From Clostridia bacterium (GTDB taxonomy: Bacteria; Bacillota; Clostridia; TANB77; CAG-508): a stretch of DNA of 64,000 nt. Position numbers and translations under genes: made by a program. Position 1 is the stretch's first letter, and each line of letters starts with the position of its first letter. The stretch spans positions 1 through 64,000 of the forward strand of contig JAAWAX010000041.1 in assembly GCA_022792395.1 (NCBI GenBank), read 5' to 3'. The notes under the pieces were generated by a model. That model saw nothing but the letters and a program-made list of their open reading frames with translations. It was not told the DNA's origin and made no database searches. Positions 56,223-64,000 of the stretch are shown in pieces.

Positions 56223-56250
56223 AAAAAAAATCGTGGTTGAAAGAATTTAA

Positions 56251-56345
56251 AAGAAAGAAAAAACAAAGGTATTACATTAATAGTACTTGTTATAGCAATT
56301 TTATTCTCTTATGACCAAAAATTAAAATGTAGTGATAGCAGAAGT
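56251..56345 (+). pseudogene. Remnant of a pilin-like gene N-terminus
   Basis: The sequence from 56262 reads NKGITLIVLVIAILFSYDQK and soon stops. It resembles the prepilin N-terminus NKGITLIALVITI of the two intact families, but there is no stalk or downstream domain. It stands directly upstream of the third pilin-like gene. Confidence 0.55.
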
Positions 56346-56373
56346 TTCCTCCTTGTATAATATAGTCAATGTA

Positions 56374-56414
56374 AAAGATGATTTGTAGAATATAATTACA
56401 AATGCATCTTTTTT
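56374..56414 (+). terminator. Intrinsic terminator before the third pilin-like gene
   Basis: AAAGATG...ATTTGT pairs with ACAAAT...CATCTTT (two stems separated by a single-base bulge), then T-rich. Confidence 0.72.
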
Positions 56415-56584
56415 AATTTTATATAAATGATGGAAGGTTTGTTTTTATTTTATCTATGATTCATTTTAAATTATTAAAATGAAGAAGTAAAATAGTAATA
56501 AGAAAATAACATAAAAAATATGGAATTATTGTTATTCTCATGTTATAAATAAAATCATAAGTAAAATTAGGGAGGAAACAGAAG

Positions 56585-57968
56585 ATGAGCAAACAAATCA
56601 AAACGAAGAAAAATAGCAATCGGAATAACATTAATTGCACTAGTAATTACGATTATTGTTCTATTAATTTTAGCAGCGGTAAGTGTTAGCAGCTTAACAG
56701 GAGAAAATGGGATATTAACAAAGGCAAAAACAGCAAGTGAGGATACCAAAAAAGTAGCAGCGAAAGAAAAAGTACAAATGGCAGTGCTTGCAAGCTATGG
56801 AGCAGATGGAAAACTTGATGTAAATCAATTAAAAAGTAATTTAGAAAAGGTCGAAGGAATAACAAAACCAATACCTACTATTACAGAAGGACTAAAAAAT
56901 GGAATAACGGTAGTAGTAGATGGCTATAAAGTAATCATTTATGAAGAAGGAAAGGTAACAGTAGAAAATAAAACAGAAGGAGAAGAAACACAAACAAGTA
57001 ACTGGACACAAATAGGAACCAGTATAACAAATGGAGAAATAACATTAGAAGTGGGAGATGAGCTAGAATATAATCATTTAGAAGGAATCGATACGAGTGA
57101 TTCAAATACAATTAGTTATACATCAAGTCAAGAAGCAAATGGATATGGAAATCAAGAATTTAATATAACAAATTATATAGGAGGATGGAAAGTTTTAGGA
57201 GCCGAAGATGGAAAATTGTTAATAACAACAGCTGAAAGTATACAGACAACAAGTGGTAGTAAATATTATTTACAAGGACAAAATGGATATGTAAATGGAG
57301 AAGAAGAACTAGATAAAATAGGAAGTAAATATGGACAAGGAAAATATGCAGATGGAGGAAGAAGTATAAAACTAGAAGATATTGATAGGGTAACAGGATA
57401 TAATCCCAATAATATAGGAGTGCAAGATTATGATAGAAGTGGAATAGGAGCAAAACAAGGAAATAGTATATGTGAATATGGAAATGAAGTAACTTACCGA
57501 ATAATAGGAGGAAAAGTAGTCTATGAAGGAACCAATGGATCAAGTGGATTACGAGATACTACGACATTTATTTATTATGATGAAAATACGAAACAATGGA
57601 AAAATTTACAAGAGGGAGAGAGCAAAAAAATTGACAGTTATTATGAATGGTATTACCCAGAGACATTAACAGCCAATGAGGATAGTACAGCAAAAGTAGG
57701 AATCGGAAGAAACACAAAAGCTTACGACTTATTGTTCTCGGACTCGGTGACACAAGATAGATATTGGATAGCTTCACGAGGAGATTTTCCATATAATGGG
57801 GTGGCTCACGTAGTGCTTCACTTCCAAGAGGATGGTCGTGTGATGGATTTTTCTATATTTTCTTCGAAAGGTGATGTCAGAGAGAAAGATTTAGGAGTGA
57901 GACCTGTCATATATTTAAAATCTGAAGTCAAAACAACAAAAAATGGTAATAAATGGGTATTGAGTTGA
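56585..57968 (+). CDS. Pilin-like surface protein 3 with C-terminal beta domain (CGG +1 frameshift at the cleavage-site glycine)
   Basis: The ATG at 56585 has GGGAGG upstream and begins MSKQIKTKKNSN, then a CGG (56621) whose C is skipped to give G-ITLIALVITIIVLLILAAVSVSSLTGENG. The cleavage-site glycine of the prepilin leader is again encoded at the shift site, at codon 13, exactly as in the 38417 gene. After the stalk (to about residue 95) comes a Ser/Thr-rich region and a C-terminal beta domain ending RDLGVRPVIYLKSEVK, a DUF6273-like ending seen in many Clostridia surface proteins. 460 residues; the ORF track starts at 56778. Confidence 0.85.
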
Positions 57969-57970
57969 TA

Positions 57971-58010
57971 AAAAAGGATAAACAGTAAAAATACTGGTTA
58001 TCCTTTTTAT
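57971..58010 (+). terminator. Bidirectional terminator
   Basis: AAAAAGGATAA pairs with TTATCCTTTTT. It lies between convergent genes (pilin-like 3 on plus, SASP-H on minus). Confidence 0.8.
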
Positions 58011-58021
58011 AAGGGAAAAAG

Positions 58022-58204
58022 TCAAACATTCCTTTCATATAAATCTTTAATAAAAACATCTTTTTCTTCAAAATTGTCAACAAACCCAACTTTAGCCATT
58101 TGCTCATTTTCATTAATTCCTTGAACCCAAACAGGTCGTTCATGATAATAAATATCAACCTTTTTATCATTATTTAAAACCGTATAAATTCTATCTAAAT
58201 TCAT
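58022..58204 (-). CDS. sspH: H-type small acid-soluble spore protein
   Basis: 60 residues starting MNLDRIYTVLNNDKKVDIYYHERPVWVQGINENEQMAKVGF, matching the SspH pattern (V-Y-x-x-x-PVW-x-x-G and A-V), with a GGGAGG site 8 nt before the ATG. SspH is a minor spore protein of the core, made by the forespore under sigma-G. Confirms a sporulating organism. Confidence 0.9.
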   Translation of the reverse strand: MNLDRIYTVLNNDKKVDIYYHERPVWVQGINENEQMAKVGFVDNFEEKDVFIKDLYERNV

Positions 58205-58276
58205 AAATCAAACCTCCCAATATATCTTTATTAAAAGTATATCCACAAAAAATAGAAATATAACTTCAAGTTTTGG

Positions 58277-58443
58277 CTTTTTGCAAGTGAAGGTTATGAT
58301 ATATATTTTTTTACACTTTGTGTGTCGCAACCTACAAAATTAAATTTTTATCTGTAGGTTGCTCCAATCGCACTCGCATAGCTCGTTTAGTCGCTTACGC
58401 AGTGTTTCAAAAATAATATATCATAACCTTCACTTGCAAAAAG
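58277..58443 (+). repeat. MITE-like element with 28-bp terminal inverted repeats
   Basis: CTTTTTGCAAGTGAAGGTTA... at 58277-58304 is an exact reverse complement of 58416-58443. Between them lies the hairpin GCAACCTACA/TGTAGGTTGC and about 100 nt of non-coding sequence. The element is about 170 bp and has no ORF. It fills most of the SASP-H to nucleoside kinase gap. Confidence 0.9.
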
Positions 58444-58467
58444 TCGAAATTTGAAAAATATAACAAG

Positions 58468-58496
58468 TTGACTTATATTTTTATTTACGTTACAAT
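58468..58496 (+). promoter_or_regulatory. Promoter of the nucleoside kinase gene
   Basis: TTGACT, 17 nt, TACAAT. The following leader has GCGATGTTTTT pairing with AAAAACATCG (58500-58593), 12 nt before the AAGGAGG site. Confidence 0.55.
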
Positions 58497-58607
58497 AAAA
58501 GCGATGTTTTTAGGAGAAAGTTAAAAATGAATATAAATGGGATAAAAGTTAAAAATAAAAAGGATGTTTTTTAACTCCATTCAAAAAAACATCGAAGGAG
58601 GAAATTT

Positions 58608-60248
58608 ATGAAGATACATTATCAAGATAAAACGATAGAAATCGAAAAAGAAGCAACGATACAAGAAATATTAAAAGAGGAGATTGAAAAAGTTAAGTAT
58701 CCTATTATTGGTGCTACTTTTAATAATGAATATGTAAATTTAGGTTACACAATAGAGAAAGAAGGAGAAATAAAATTAATTGATATAGCTTCTAAAGAAG
58801 GAACTAAAATGTATAGAAGAACGATTATTTATATTTTAGGAAAAGCGATAGAAGAGGTATGCCCAGACAAAAAAATGATAGTAAATTATCAATTACCAAA
58901 TTCTATGTTTTGTGAAATTGAAAACATGGAAATAACAGAAGACATTCTTGAAAAATTGAATGACAAAATGAATCAAATTGTAAACAAAGATTTACCAATT
59001 AAACAAGTAGTTATGACAAGAAAACAAGCAGAAGAGTTTTATCAAAAAAATGATATATCAAAAGGAAGATTGCAATTAGATTCTAAAGAGAATCAAGAGA
59101 TTTATATGTATTATTGTGAAGATTATTATAACTATTGTTATGGAACGATTGCAAATCGAACTGGCGTTACTAAAATATTTGAAATTGTAAAATATGAAGA
59201 TGGATTTTTAGTAAGATATCCAACATCAAGCCATCCAGACCAATTACCACAATTAATAGAAACGAAAAAATTAGCTTGGGCATTAAATGAATATGATGAT
59301 ATTCATAAAATATTAGATGTGAATACTGTCTATAAATTAAACAAAGCAGTAGAAGAAGATAATATTAAAGATATCATTATGCTAGATGAAGCATTACATG
59401 AGAAGAAAATTGCTAATATAGCAGATGAAATAGCCAAAAATAGAAATGTAAAAATGATATTAATTGCAGGACCATCATCATCTGGAAAAACTACTTTTGC
59501 ACAAAGATTAGGACTTCAATTAAGAATTAATCGAATCAAACCTATAACGATTTCAGTTGATAATTATTTTGTAGAAAGAAAAGACACACCAAAAGATGAA
59601 AAGGGAAATTATGACTTTGAGTGTATAGAGGCAATTGATTTAGAACTATTTAATAATCACTTAAGCAAATTATTAAATGGGGAAGAAGTAGAAATGCCAG
59701 AATTTGATTTTCATGTAGGAACGAAAAGATATAATGGCAAAAAATTAAAATTAGAATCAGACCAAGTGCTAGTAATTGAAGGAATTCATTGCTTAAATGA
59801 CAAATTGACTAGTAGTATTGCAAAAGACCAAAAATATAAAATCTACATTAGTGCTTTAACCGTATTAAACATGGACAGATATAATAGAATATCAACAACA
59901 GACACAAGATTAATTAGAAGAATTGTAAGAGATTATCAATTTAGAGGATATGATGCAAAACATACCATAAAAACTTGGAATAGTGTAAACAATGGAGAAG
60001 AAAAAAACATATTTCCATACCAAGAAGAAGCAAACAGTATATTTAATACATCCTTAATCTATGAATTAGGTGTATTAAAAGGAATGGTAATGCCTCTATT
60101 AGAAGAAATTAAGCAAGAAGACACAGAATATGCAGAAGCAAGAAGGTTAATCAATATGTTAAAATACTTTGAAACCATACCAGCAGAATATGTACCAACT
60201 AACTCATTACTAAAAGAATTTTTAGGAGGAGGCAACTTTAAATACTAG
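58608..60248 (+). CDS. Uridine kinase-like nucleoside kinase with TGS-type N-terminal region
   Basis: 546 residues. The N-terminal 70 residues form a ubiquitin-like TGS domain (MKIHYQDKTIEIEKEATIQEILKE). The middle is a ThrRS second-additional-like region, and residues about 280-500 are a phosphoribulokinase/uridine kinase domain with P-loop IAGPSSSGKTTFAQRL (from about 284), ISVDNYFVERKDTPKDEKGNYDFE and IEGIHCLND. This is the nucleoside kinase common in Clostridia. It probably phosphorylates a nucleoside; the exact substrate is unknown. AAGGAGG precedes the ATG. Confidence 0.9.
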   Translation: MKIHYQDKTIEIEKEATIQEILKEEIEKVKYPIIGATFNNEYVNLGYTIEKEGEIKLIDIASKEGTKMYRRTIIYILGKAIEEVCPDKKMIVNYQLPNSMFCEIENMEITEDILEKLNDKMNQIVNKDLPIKQVVMTRKQAEEFYQKNDISKGRLQLDSKENQEIYMYYCEDYYNYCYGTIANRTGVTKIFEIVKYEDGFLVRYPTSSHPDQLPQLIETKKLAWALNEYDDIHKILDVNTVYKLNKAVEEDNIKDIIMLDEALHEKKIANIADEIAKNRNVKMILIAGPSSSGKTTFAQRLGLQLRINRIKPITISVDNYFVERKDTPKDEKGNYDFECIEAIDLELFNNHLSKLLNGEEVEMPEFDFHVGTKRYNGKKLKLESDQVLVIEGIHCLNDKLTSSIAKDQKYKIYISALTVLNMDRYNRISTTDTRLIRRIVRDYQFRGYDAKHTIKTWNSVNNGEEKNIFPYQEEANSIFNTSLIYELGVLKGMVMPLLEEIKQEDTEYAEARRLINMLKYFETIPAEYVPTNSLLKEFLGGGNFKY

Positions 60249-60262
60249 GGGAGATATAAAAA

Positions 60263-60577
60263 ATGACACAAAGAAATTTTATTGAAATTGATGAAGAATT
60301 TATATGTAACAATTGTGGAAAACAAGTTTCCAAGTTAGGATATTCTTGTAGAAATCATTGTCCTTATTGTTTACATTCGAAACATGTAGATAAAAATCCA
60401 GGAGATAGAGAAGAAAAGTGTCATGGAGATTTAGAGCCAGTTAGTTTAGAAATAGATAGCAAAAAAGGATATGTAATTGTTTTTCGCTGTAAAAAGTGTG
60501 GAGCGATTAGAAGAAATAAGGCAGCAAAGGATGATAATATGGATTTAATGATTGATTTAAGTAGTAAACAAATTTAA
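60263..60577 (+). CDS. RNHCP-domain zinc-binding protein
   Basis: 104 residues with an N-terminal zinc ribbon FICNNCGKQVSKLGYSCRNHCPYCLHSKHVD, which holds the RNHCP motif that names the family, and a second ribbon FRCKKCGAIRRNKAA. Family role unknown. It follows the nucleoside kinase after 14 nt, with AGGGGAG before the ATG. Confidence 0.9.
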   Translation: MTQRNFIEIDEEFICNNCGKQVSKLGYSCRNHCPYCLHSKHVDKNPGDREEKCHGDLEPVSLEIDSKKGYVIVFRCKKCGAIRRNKAAKDDNMDLMIDLSSKQI

Positions 60578-60628
60578 AATGTCTCCAAATTAATATAAAA
60601 TTAGTGATAAAGGTCAAAAAATAAACAA

Positions 60629-60664
60629 AAAATGTTGAGGTTTATTTAATTACCCCAACATTTA
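60629..60664 (+). terminator. Intrinsic terminator after the RNHCP gene
   Basis: AAATGTTGAGG pairs with CCCCAACATTT with one G-A position. Confidence 0.65.
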
Positions 60665-60689
60665 TTATAGAACCAGATTTTAAAGCTTT

Positions 60690-60716
60690 AAGGTTGCCAT
60701 ATATTGGCAACCTTTT
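60690..60716 (-). terminator. Hairpin at the end of the U32 peptidase gene
   Basis: AAGGTTGCCA and TGGCAACCTT pair perfectly around a 4-nt loop; it reaches the stop codon of the minus-strand gene and has T on the plus side, so it may act in both directions. Confidence 0.6.
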
Positions 60717-63198
60717 AAATCTCTCGATTCAAATTTCCATTCGTAAACTCTTTTCCTTCCAAACGTTTACCAGATTTAACGATTTGAATAATATGATTAA
60801 TTTGTAAAATATCCTCATCTAAAACATCAACCCTAGCAAAATTAATAGGAAAATCTTGAGGTGATATAGAAGTTATTTTACTATTCAATAAAGTACTTAC
60901 TGTTTGAATATTATCAGGAAGAATTGGAAATTGCATATTCAAACGATCTTTCAAATAATAAGTATGTTCATTTTGGCAACGAGATTTGCACTCTGGATAA
61001 CACTTATCAGTTTCGCCAAGAAGACAATAATTCATATTAAGTAAAGGAAGTCTTCCATATACAATCATTTCTTTTTGTAGATAGTTGTAATCACATAAGG
61101 TCTGTATAGCTTTCTTATCTAATTCTGGCGATATCGTAAAACGACTAATACCTTGCTCTTTTAAAGCTAGAACCGTTTGAGAATTAAACACATTAAAAGT
61201 ATAATTAGCAACTAGTTTGAAATATTTATCTAAATCTGTGAATAATTCATTTAAAAGTCTAATATTACATAGATTGGAAATGACAAATCCCTTTATTTCA
61301 TAATTTTTAACAGAATTTTCTGCATTGGCATAAAATAAATTTTTATAGTTTCCTTTTATAATCGTTGGCATATAGATGTAAGTATCAAAATTCTTACTCA
61401 AAGTATTTAAAATAGTTTCATATTTTTTCATGGTAAAGAATTTCAAAGGAAGGTAGACATTATCGATATCATTGCTTAAATGTGAATAATCAAAGTCAAG
61501 GTTTAAGTGATGGAATAGAACAGAAATTTTTGGTGTTTGCATTTTGGATAAATTCACATCATTTTTTACACAATTTCTCATGTTAGTAAGGATAGCATCA
61601 TCTAAAAGATAAGATTTATTGGTAGGAATTTGTTTTTGAGAGCTTTCTTGATAACTGCGAGAACAATGAGCAATGGCATAATCTTGTACTTGTTCTAAAG
61701 AGTTCCTACGTAGTTCATTTAAAATACTCAATTTAGGAATAAATACATTATCATCTAGTACCACTTTTATATTTTTGAAATGATAAGGGGTAGAGGCAGT
61801 TTTAGCAATTTGATGTATCACAGTTTGCTTTTCTAAAGGCTTATTTTTAGCTTCAACAGGAAATTCATTTAATTCGTATTGAATATTTAAATCCTTATAT
61901 AAAGCAATTGAATTAGCAGGTGTAATGTGAATGGAAATAGGTTCAGATTTCTTTATGGTTACTTTACAATTCAAAGGGATTTGTCGATTTTCTTTTTTAT
62001 AGCTTTCTCTAGCAAGAGTAGACAATTCTTTTGAAGAGATTTTGTAGATTTTATCGTTACAAGAAATATTTCCTTTCATTCTACCAATCGTAACAGTTTG
62101 TCCTATTTTTGTTTCTACAATATTTTTATGATTTTCCATCAATTCAGAAATGGTATAAGAACCAGTTTCATTTTCTAAAGAAATCGTATCTCCAATTTGA
62201 ATAGGTTCCTTTAATTTTACTGTAATAAGTCCTTTGTTTTTATGATAATTTTGAACTGTGCCTAATAATAATCCCATGTTATTTGGTTTATCTTTAAAAA
62301 CTAAATTACGATTTGGCTCATTATCTAAATGTCCAGAAGAGGACATACCACGATTAAATACTTGCATTAATGTTTTTCGGTCATCTTTATCAATAACATA
62401 AGGCTTATTGGATAATGCTAAATCAATATATTTTCTATAAATTCTAGTAACGGTTGCAATGTATTCTGGTGACTTCATTCTTCCTTCAATTTTTAGACAT
62501 TTTACACCAGATGCAAGAAAAGAGGGAATATAGTCTAAAGCACATAAATCACGAGTACTAAGTAGATAGCCAGAATTAATTTTTTTATTATCCTCTAATA
62601 ATTCAAAAGGAAGTCTACAAGGTCCAGCACATTTTCCACGGTTACCCGAACGACCACCAAGCATGCTAGAAAACAGACATTGACCAGAATAAGAAATACA
62701 CAAAGCACCATGAACAAAACATTCAATTTCTAGCTTTGTATTTTTACAAATATAATCAATTTCATTCATGGAAAGTTCACGAGCTAAAACGACTCTTTTA
62801 AAACCAAGTTTTTGTAATACCAAAGCACCGTTTAAATTGTGAACTGTCATTTGTGTACTAGCATGAATTGGTAAATCTGGGAAAAGTTTCATTAAGGTGG
62901 TAGCTAAACCTAAATCTTGAACAATAATGCTATCAATACCACTTTGATAAGCTATTTTAGCTAATGTAATGGCATCTTCTAGTTCCATATCTTTAATTAA
63001 AGTATTTAGGGTTAAGTTTGTTTTAACGCCACGAATTTTAGCATAATGAATAGCCTTTTTTAATTCTTCTAGTGTAAAATTGTCAGCAAAGGCTCTGGCA
63101 CTAAAAGTATCAGAACCGAAGTAAACACTATCAGCTCCATTTTGAATGGCAGCTTTTAACCCTTCAAAATTACCAACAGGCGAAAGTAATTCTATCAT
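60715..63198 (-). CDS. U32 family peptidase/RNA hydroxylase-like protein
   Basis: 827 residues. The N-terminal U32 domain begins MIELLSPVGNFEGLKAAIQNGADSVYFGS and has the CFVHGALCISYSGQCLFSSMLGGRSGNRGKCAGPCR cysteine cluster, consistent with an iron-sulfur cluster. The central and C-terminal halves match the long form with DUF3656 and a second U32-like half. Related proteins (RlhA) hydroxylate 23S rRNA; a peptidase role is less certain. The ORF-track start at 63228 is replaced by the ATG ending at 63198, six nt after AAAGGAG. Confidence 0.9.
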   Translation of the reverse strand: MIELLSPVGNFEGLKAAIQNGADSVYFGSDTFSARAFADNFTLEELKKAIHYAKIRGVKTNLTLNTLIKDMELEDAITLAKIAYQSGIDSIIVQDLGLATTLMKLFPDLPIHASTQMTVHNLNGALVLQKLGFKRVVLARELSMNEIDYICKNTKLEIECFVHGALCISYSGQCLFSSMLGGRSGNRGKCAGPCRLPFELLEDNKKINSGYLLSTRDLCALDYIPSFLASGVKCLKIEGRMKSPEYIATVTRIYRKYIDLALSNKPYVIDKDDRKTLMQVFNRGMSSSGHLDNEPNRNLVFKDKPNNMGLLLGTVQNYHKNKGLITVKLKEPIQIGDTISLENETGSYTISELMENHKNIVETKIGQTVTIGRMKGNISCNDKIYKISSKELSTLARESYKKENRQIPLNCKVTIKKSEPISIHITPANSIALYKDLNIQYELNEFPVEAKNKPLEKQTVIHQIAKTASTPYHFKNIKVVLDDNVFIPKLSILNELRRNSLEQVQDYAIAHCSRSYQESSQKQIPTNKSYLLDDAILTNMRNCVKNDVNLSKMQTPKISVLFHHLNLDFDYSHLSNDIDNVYLPLKFFTMKKYETILNTLSKNFDTYIYMPTIIKGNYKNLFYANAENSVKNYEIKGFVISNLCNIRLLNELFTDLDKYFKLVANYTFNVFNSQTVLALKEQGISRFTISPELDKKAIQTLCDYNYLQKEMIVYGRLPLLNMNYCLLGETDKCYPECKSRCQNEHTYYLKDRLNMQFPILPDNIQTVSTLLNSKITSISPQDFPINFARVDVLDEDILQINHIIQIVKSGKRLEGKEFTNGNLNREI

Positions 63199-63363
63199 AT
63201 ATAACTCCTTTAATTTCCAAGTTCTCAATAGTTACGAAATTAGATGCAATTGATATCCTATATAGATAAATATTTTTATTGAAATTTAAAACCATTGGAA
63301 CTTATTTTCCTATACATTGTATCATAAAAATGGAATAAATTGTAGAAATAAGAAAAAAATTAG

Positions 63364-63392
63364 TTGACTAAAAAAAAGGCAAATGATAAAAT
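63364..63392 (+). promoter_or_regulatory. Promoter of the cadherin-like surface protein
   Basis: TTGACT, 17 nt, TAAAAT, 47 nt before ATG 63439. Confidence 0.65.
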
Positions 63393-63438
63393 GAACGCAT
63401 AATAGGGAACAAAAGATTAGGAAGGAATGAAAGAAAAT

Positions 63439-64000
63439 ATGAAAGTAAAAAAAATAATAATGATAATGATGTTAAGTATTAGTATGATGTTTGGTTTACT
63501 AACCATTGAAAACCAAGCTACGAATCAAACAGAGGAAGAGAGTAATACCACAACGCAAAATATAACTAATACACAAGCAACACAAAATACAAGTAGTACA
63601 AACAATAAGGTAGTAGAAAAGTCTAGCAATGCAAATTTGAGTAACTTGGGAATTAGACCTCATGATTTTACAGGATTTAGATATGGAACCACTTCTTATG
63701 AAGTAGCAGTTCCAGAAGATACACAAGAAGTAGAAGTATATGCGAGTGCACAAGATGAAAAAGCAACTGTAACAGGAACAGGAAAGAAGTCATTAGAAAA
63801 GGGAGAAAATAAAATTCAAGTAGTGGTAACGGCTGAAGATGGGACAACCAAAACTTATACAATTAATATTATTCGTGAAGTACAGCAAGAAAGTTACAAA
63901 GAGATAGAAGAAATTAGGAATCAAGAAAGTGGAAATGGTTTAGCGGAATTAAAGATAGGTGACTTGAGTTTATCGCCAGAATTTAAAACTAATGTATATG
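63439..64000 (+). CDS. Secreted cadherin-like beta-sandwich protein (3' end outside window)
   Basis: Not in the ORF track because it runs off the right edge. From ATG 63439 (GGAAGG upstream; ATG 63427 in frame is an alternative) it has a signal peptide (MKVKKIIMIMMLSISMMFGLL), a low-complexity Thr/Asn/Gln/Ser linker to about residue 70, and a Cadherin-like beta-sandwich domain with VVTAEDGTTKTYTINIIRE, then LAELKIGDLSLSPEFKTNVY starting a second one. Such domains occur in Clostridia surface proteins. The rest is unseen. Confidence 0.82.
   Translation, partial: MKVKKIIMIMMLSISMMFGLLTIENQATNQTEEESNTTTQNITNTQATQNTSSTNNKVVEKSSNANLSNLGIRPHDFTGFRYGTTSYEVAVPEDTQEVEVYASAQDEKATVTGTGKKSLEKGENKIQVVVTAEDGTTKTYTINIIREVQQESYKEIEEIRNQESGNGLAELKIGDLSLSPEFKTNVY

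Overview
The window comes from a low-GC (by eye about 30% G+C), endospore-forming member of the Clostridia, probably an uncultured gut lineage. The evidence is AT-rich codon usage, AGGAGG-type ribosome binding sites, a SepF/DivIVA division block, spore genes (SspH-like SASP, SleB-like cortex hydrolase, YlbJ), a glycine T-box in front of glyS, and the murB-yvcK and pepP-efp gene orders. Genus cannot be assigned from the sequence alone.

Layout: 0-2 kb secD (cut by the window edge) and a short secF; 2.1-3.1 kb a small islet of two unrecognised membrane ORFs; 3.2-9.3 kb mutL, small genes, miaA and an HlyD-like gene; 9.3-14.5 kb sepF, divIVA, rsmD, a coiled-coil gene and ftsK/spoIIIE; 14.5-20 kb a coiled-coil protein, a metallo-beta-lactamase/beta-CASP RNase-like gene and a GH15 glucoamylase; 20-21 kb a REP-associated tyrosine transposase bracketed by its repeats; 21-27 kb gapA, carA, carB; 27-29.1 kb a PAS gene and a HAD gene inside nested inverted repeats; 29-36.7 kb a Met/Tyr-rich small protein, ylbJ, murB, yvcK, a glycogen debranching enzyme and holA; 36.9-38.2 kb a toxin-antitoxin pair and sleB; 38.4-40.8 kb two pilin-like/leucine-rich surface proteins; 40.9-48.9 kb a fucosylated-glycan cluster (polymerase/ligase, two GT2, GT11, Fkp); 49-52.6 kb yqeG, prepilin peptidase, pepP, efp and a zinc-ribbon protein; 52.7-58.2 kb an M23 peptidase, a nuclease-like gene, tRNA-Trp, the T-box and glyS, a third pilin-like gene and SASP-H; 58.6-64 kb a nucleoside kinase, an RNHCP protein, a U32 peptidase and the start of a cadherin-like surface protein.

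The outstanding observation is a recurring recoding signal. In ten genes (MBL/beta-CASP RNase, ylbJ, yvcK, holA, two pilin-like genes, fkp, yqeG, an M23 peptidase and a nuclease-like gene) the reading frame breaks at an in-frame CGG codon. In every case it is restored by skipping the C and reading GGA or GGT (Gly) in the +1 frame, usually at a family-conserved glycine. By manual scan, about 60 other CGG trinucleotides in the recognised genes are all out of frame. The only in-frame CGGs without a shift are in the two unrecognised ORFs at 2.1-3.0 kb. This suggests that CGG is not an ordinary Arg codon here but is read as part of a four-base CGGN glycine codon, or triggers +1 frameshifting. A systematic sequence error is the main alternative. 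I therefore annotate these ten as single intact genes spanning two ORF-track entries.

The window is also rich in repeated, foldable non-coding elements: five REP doublets linked to the RAYT, a second palindromic family (CCCATTTAAACCCGGAACCAGTGGG), and at least three two-copy structured elements, two of them with compensatory stem changes.
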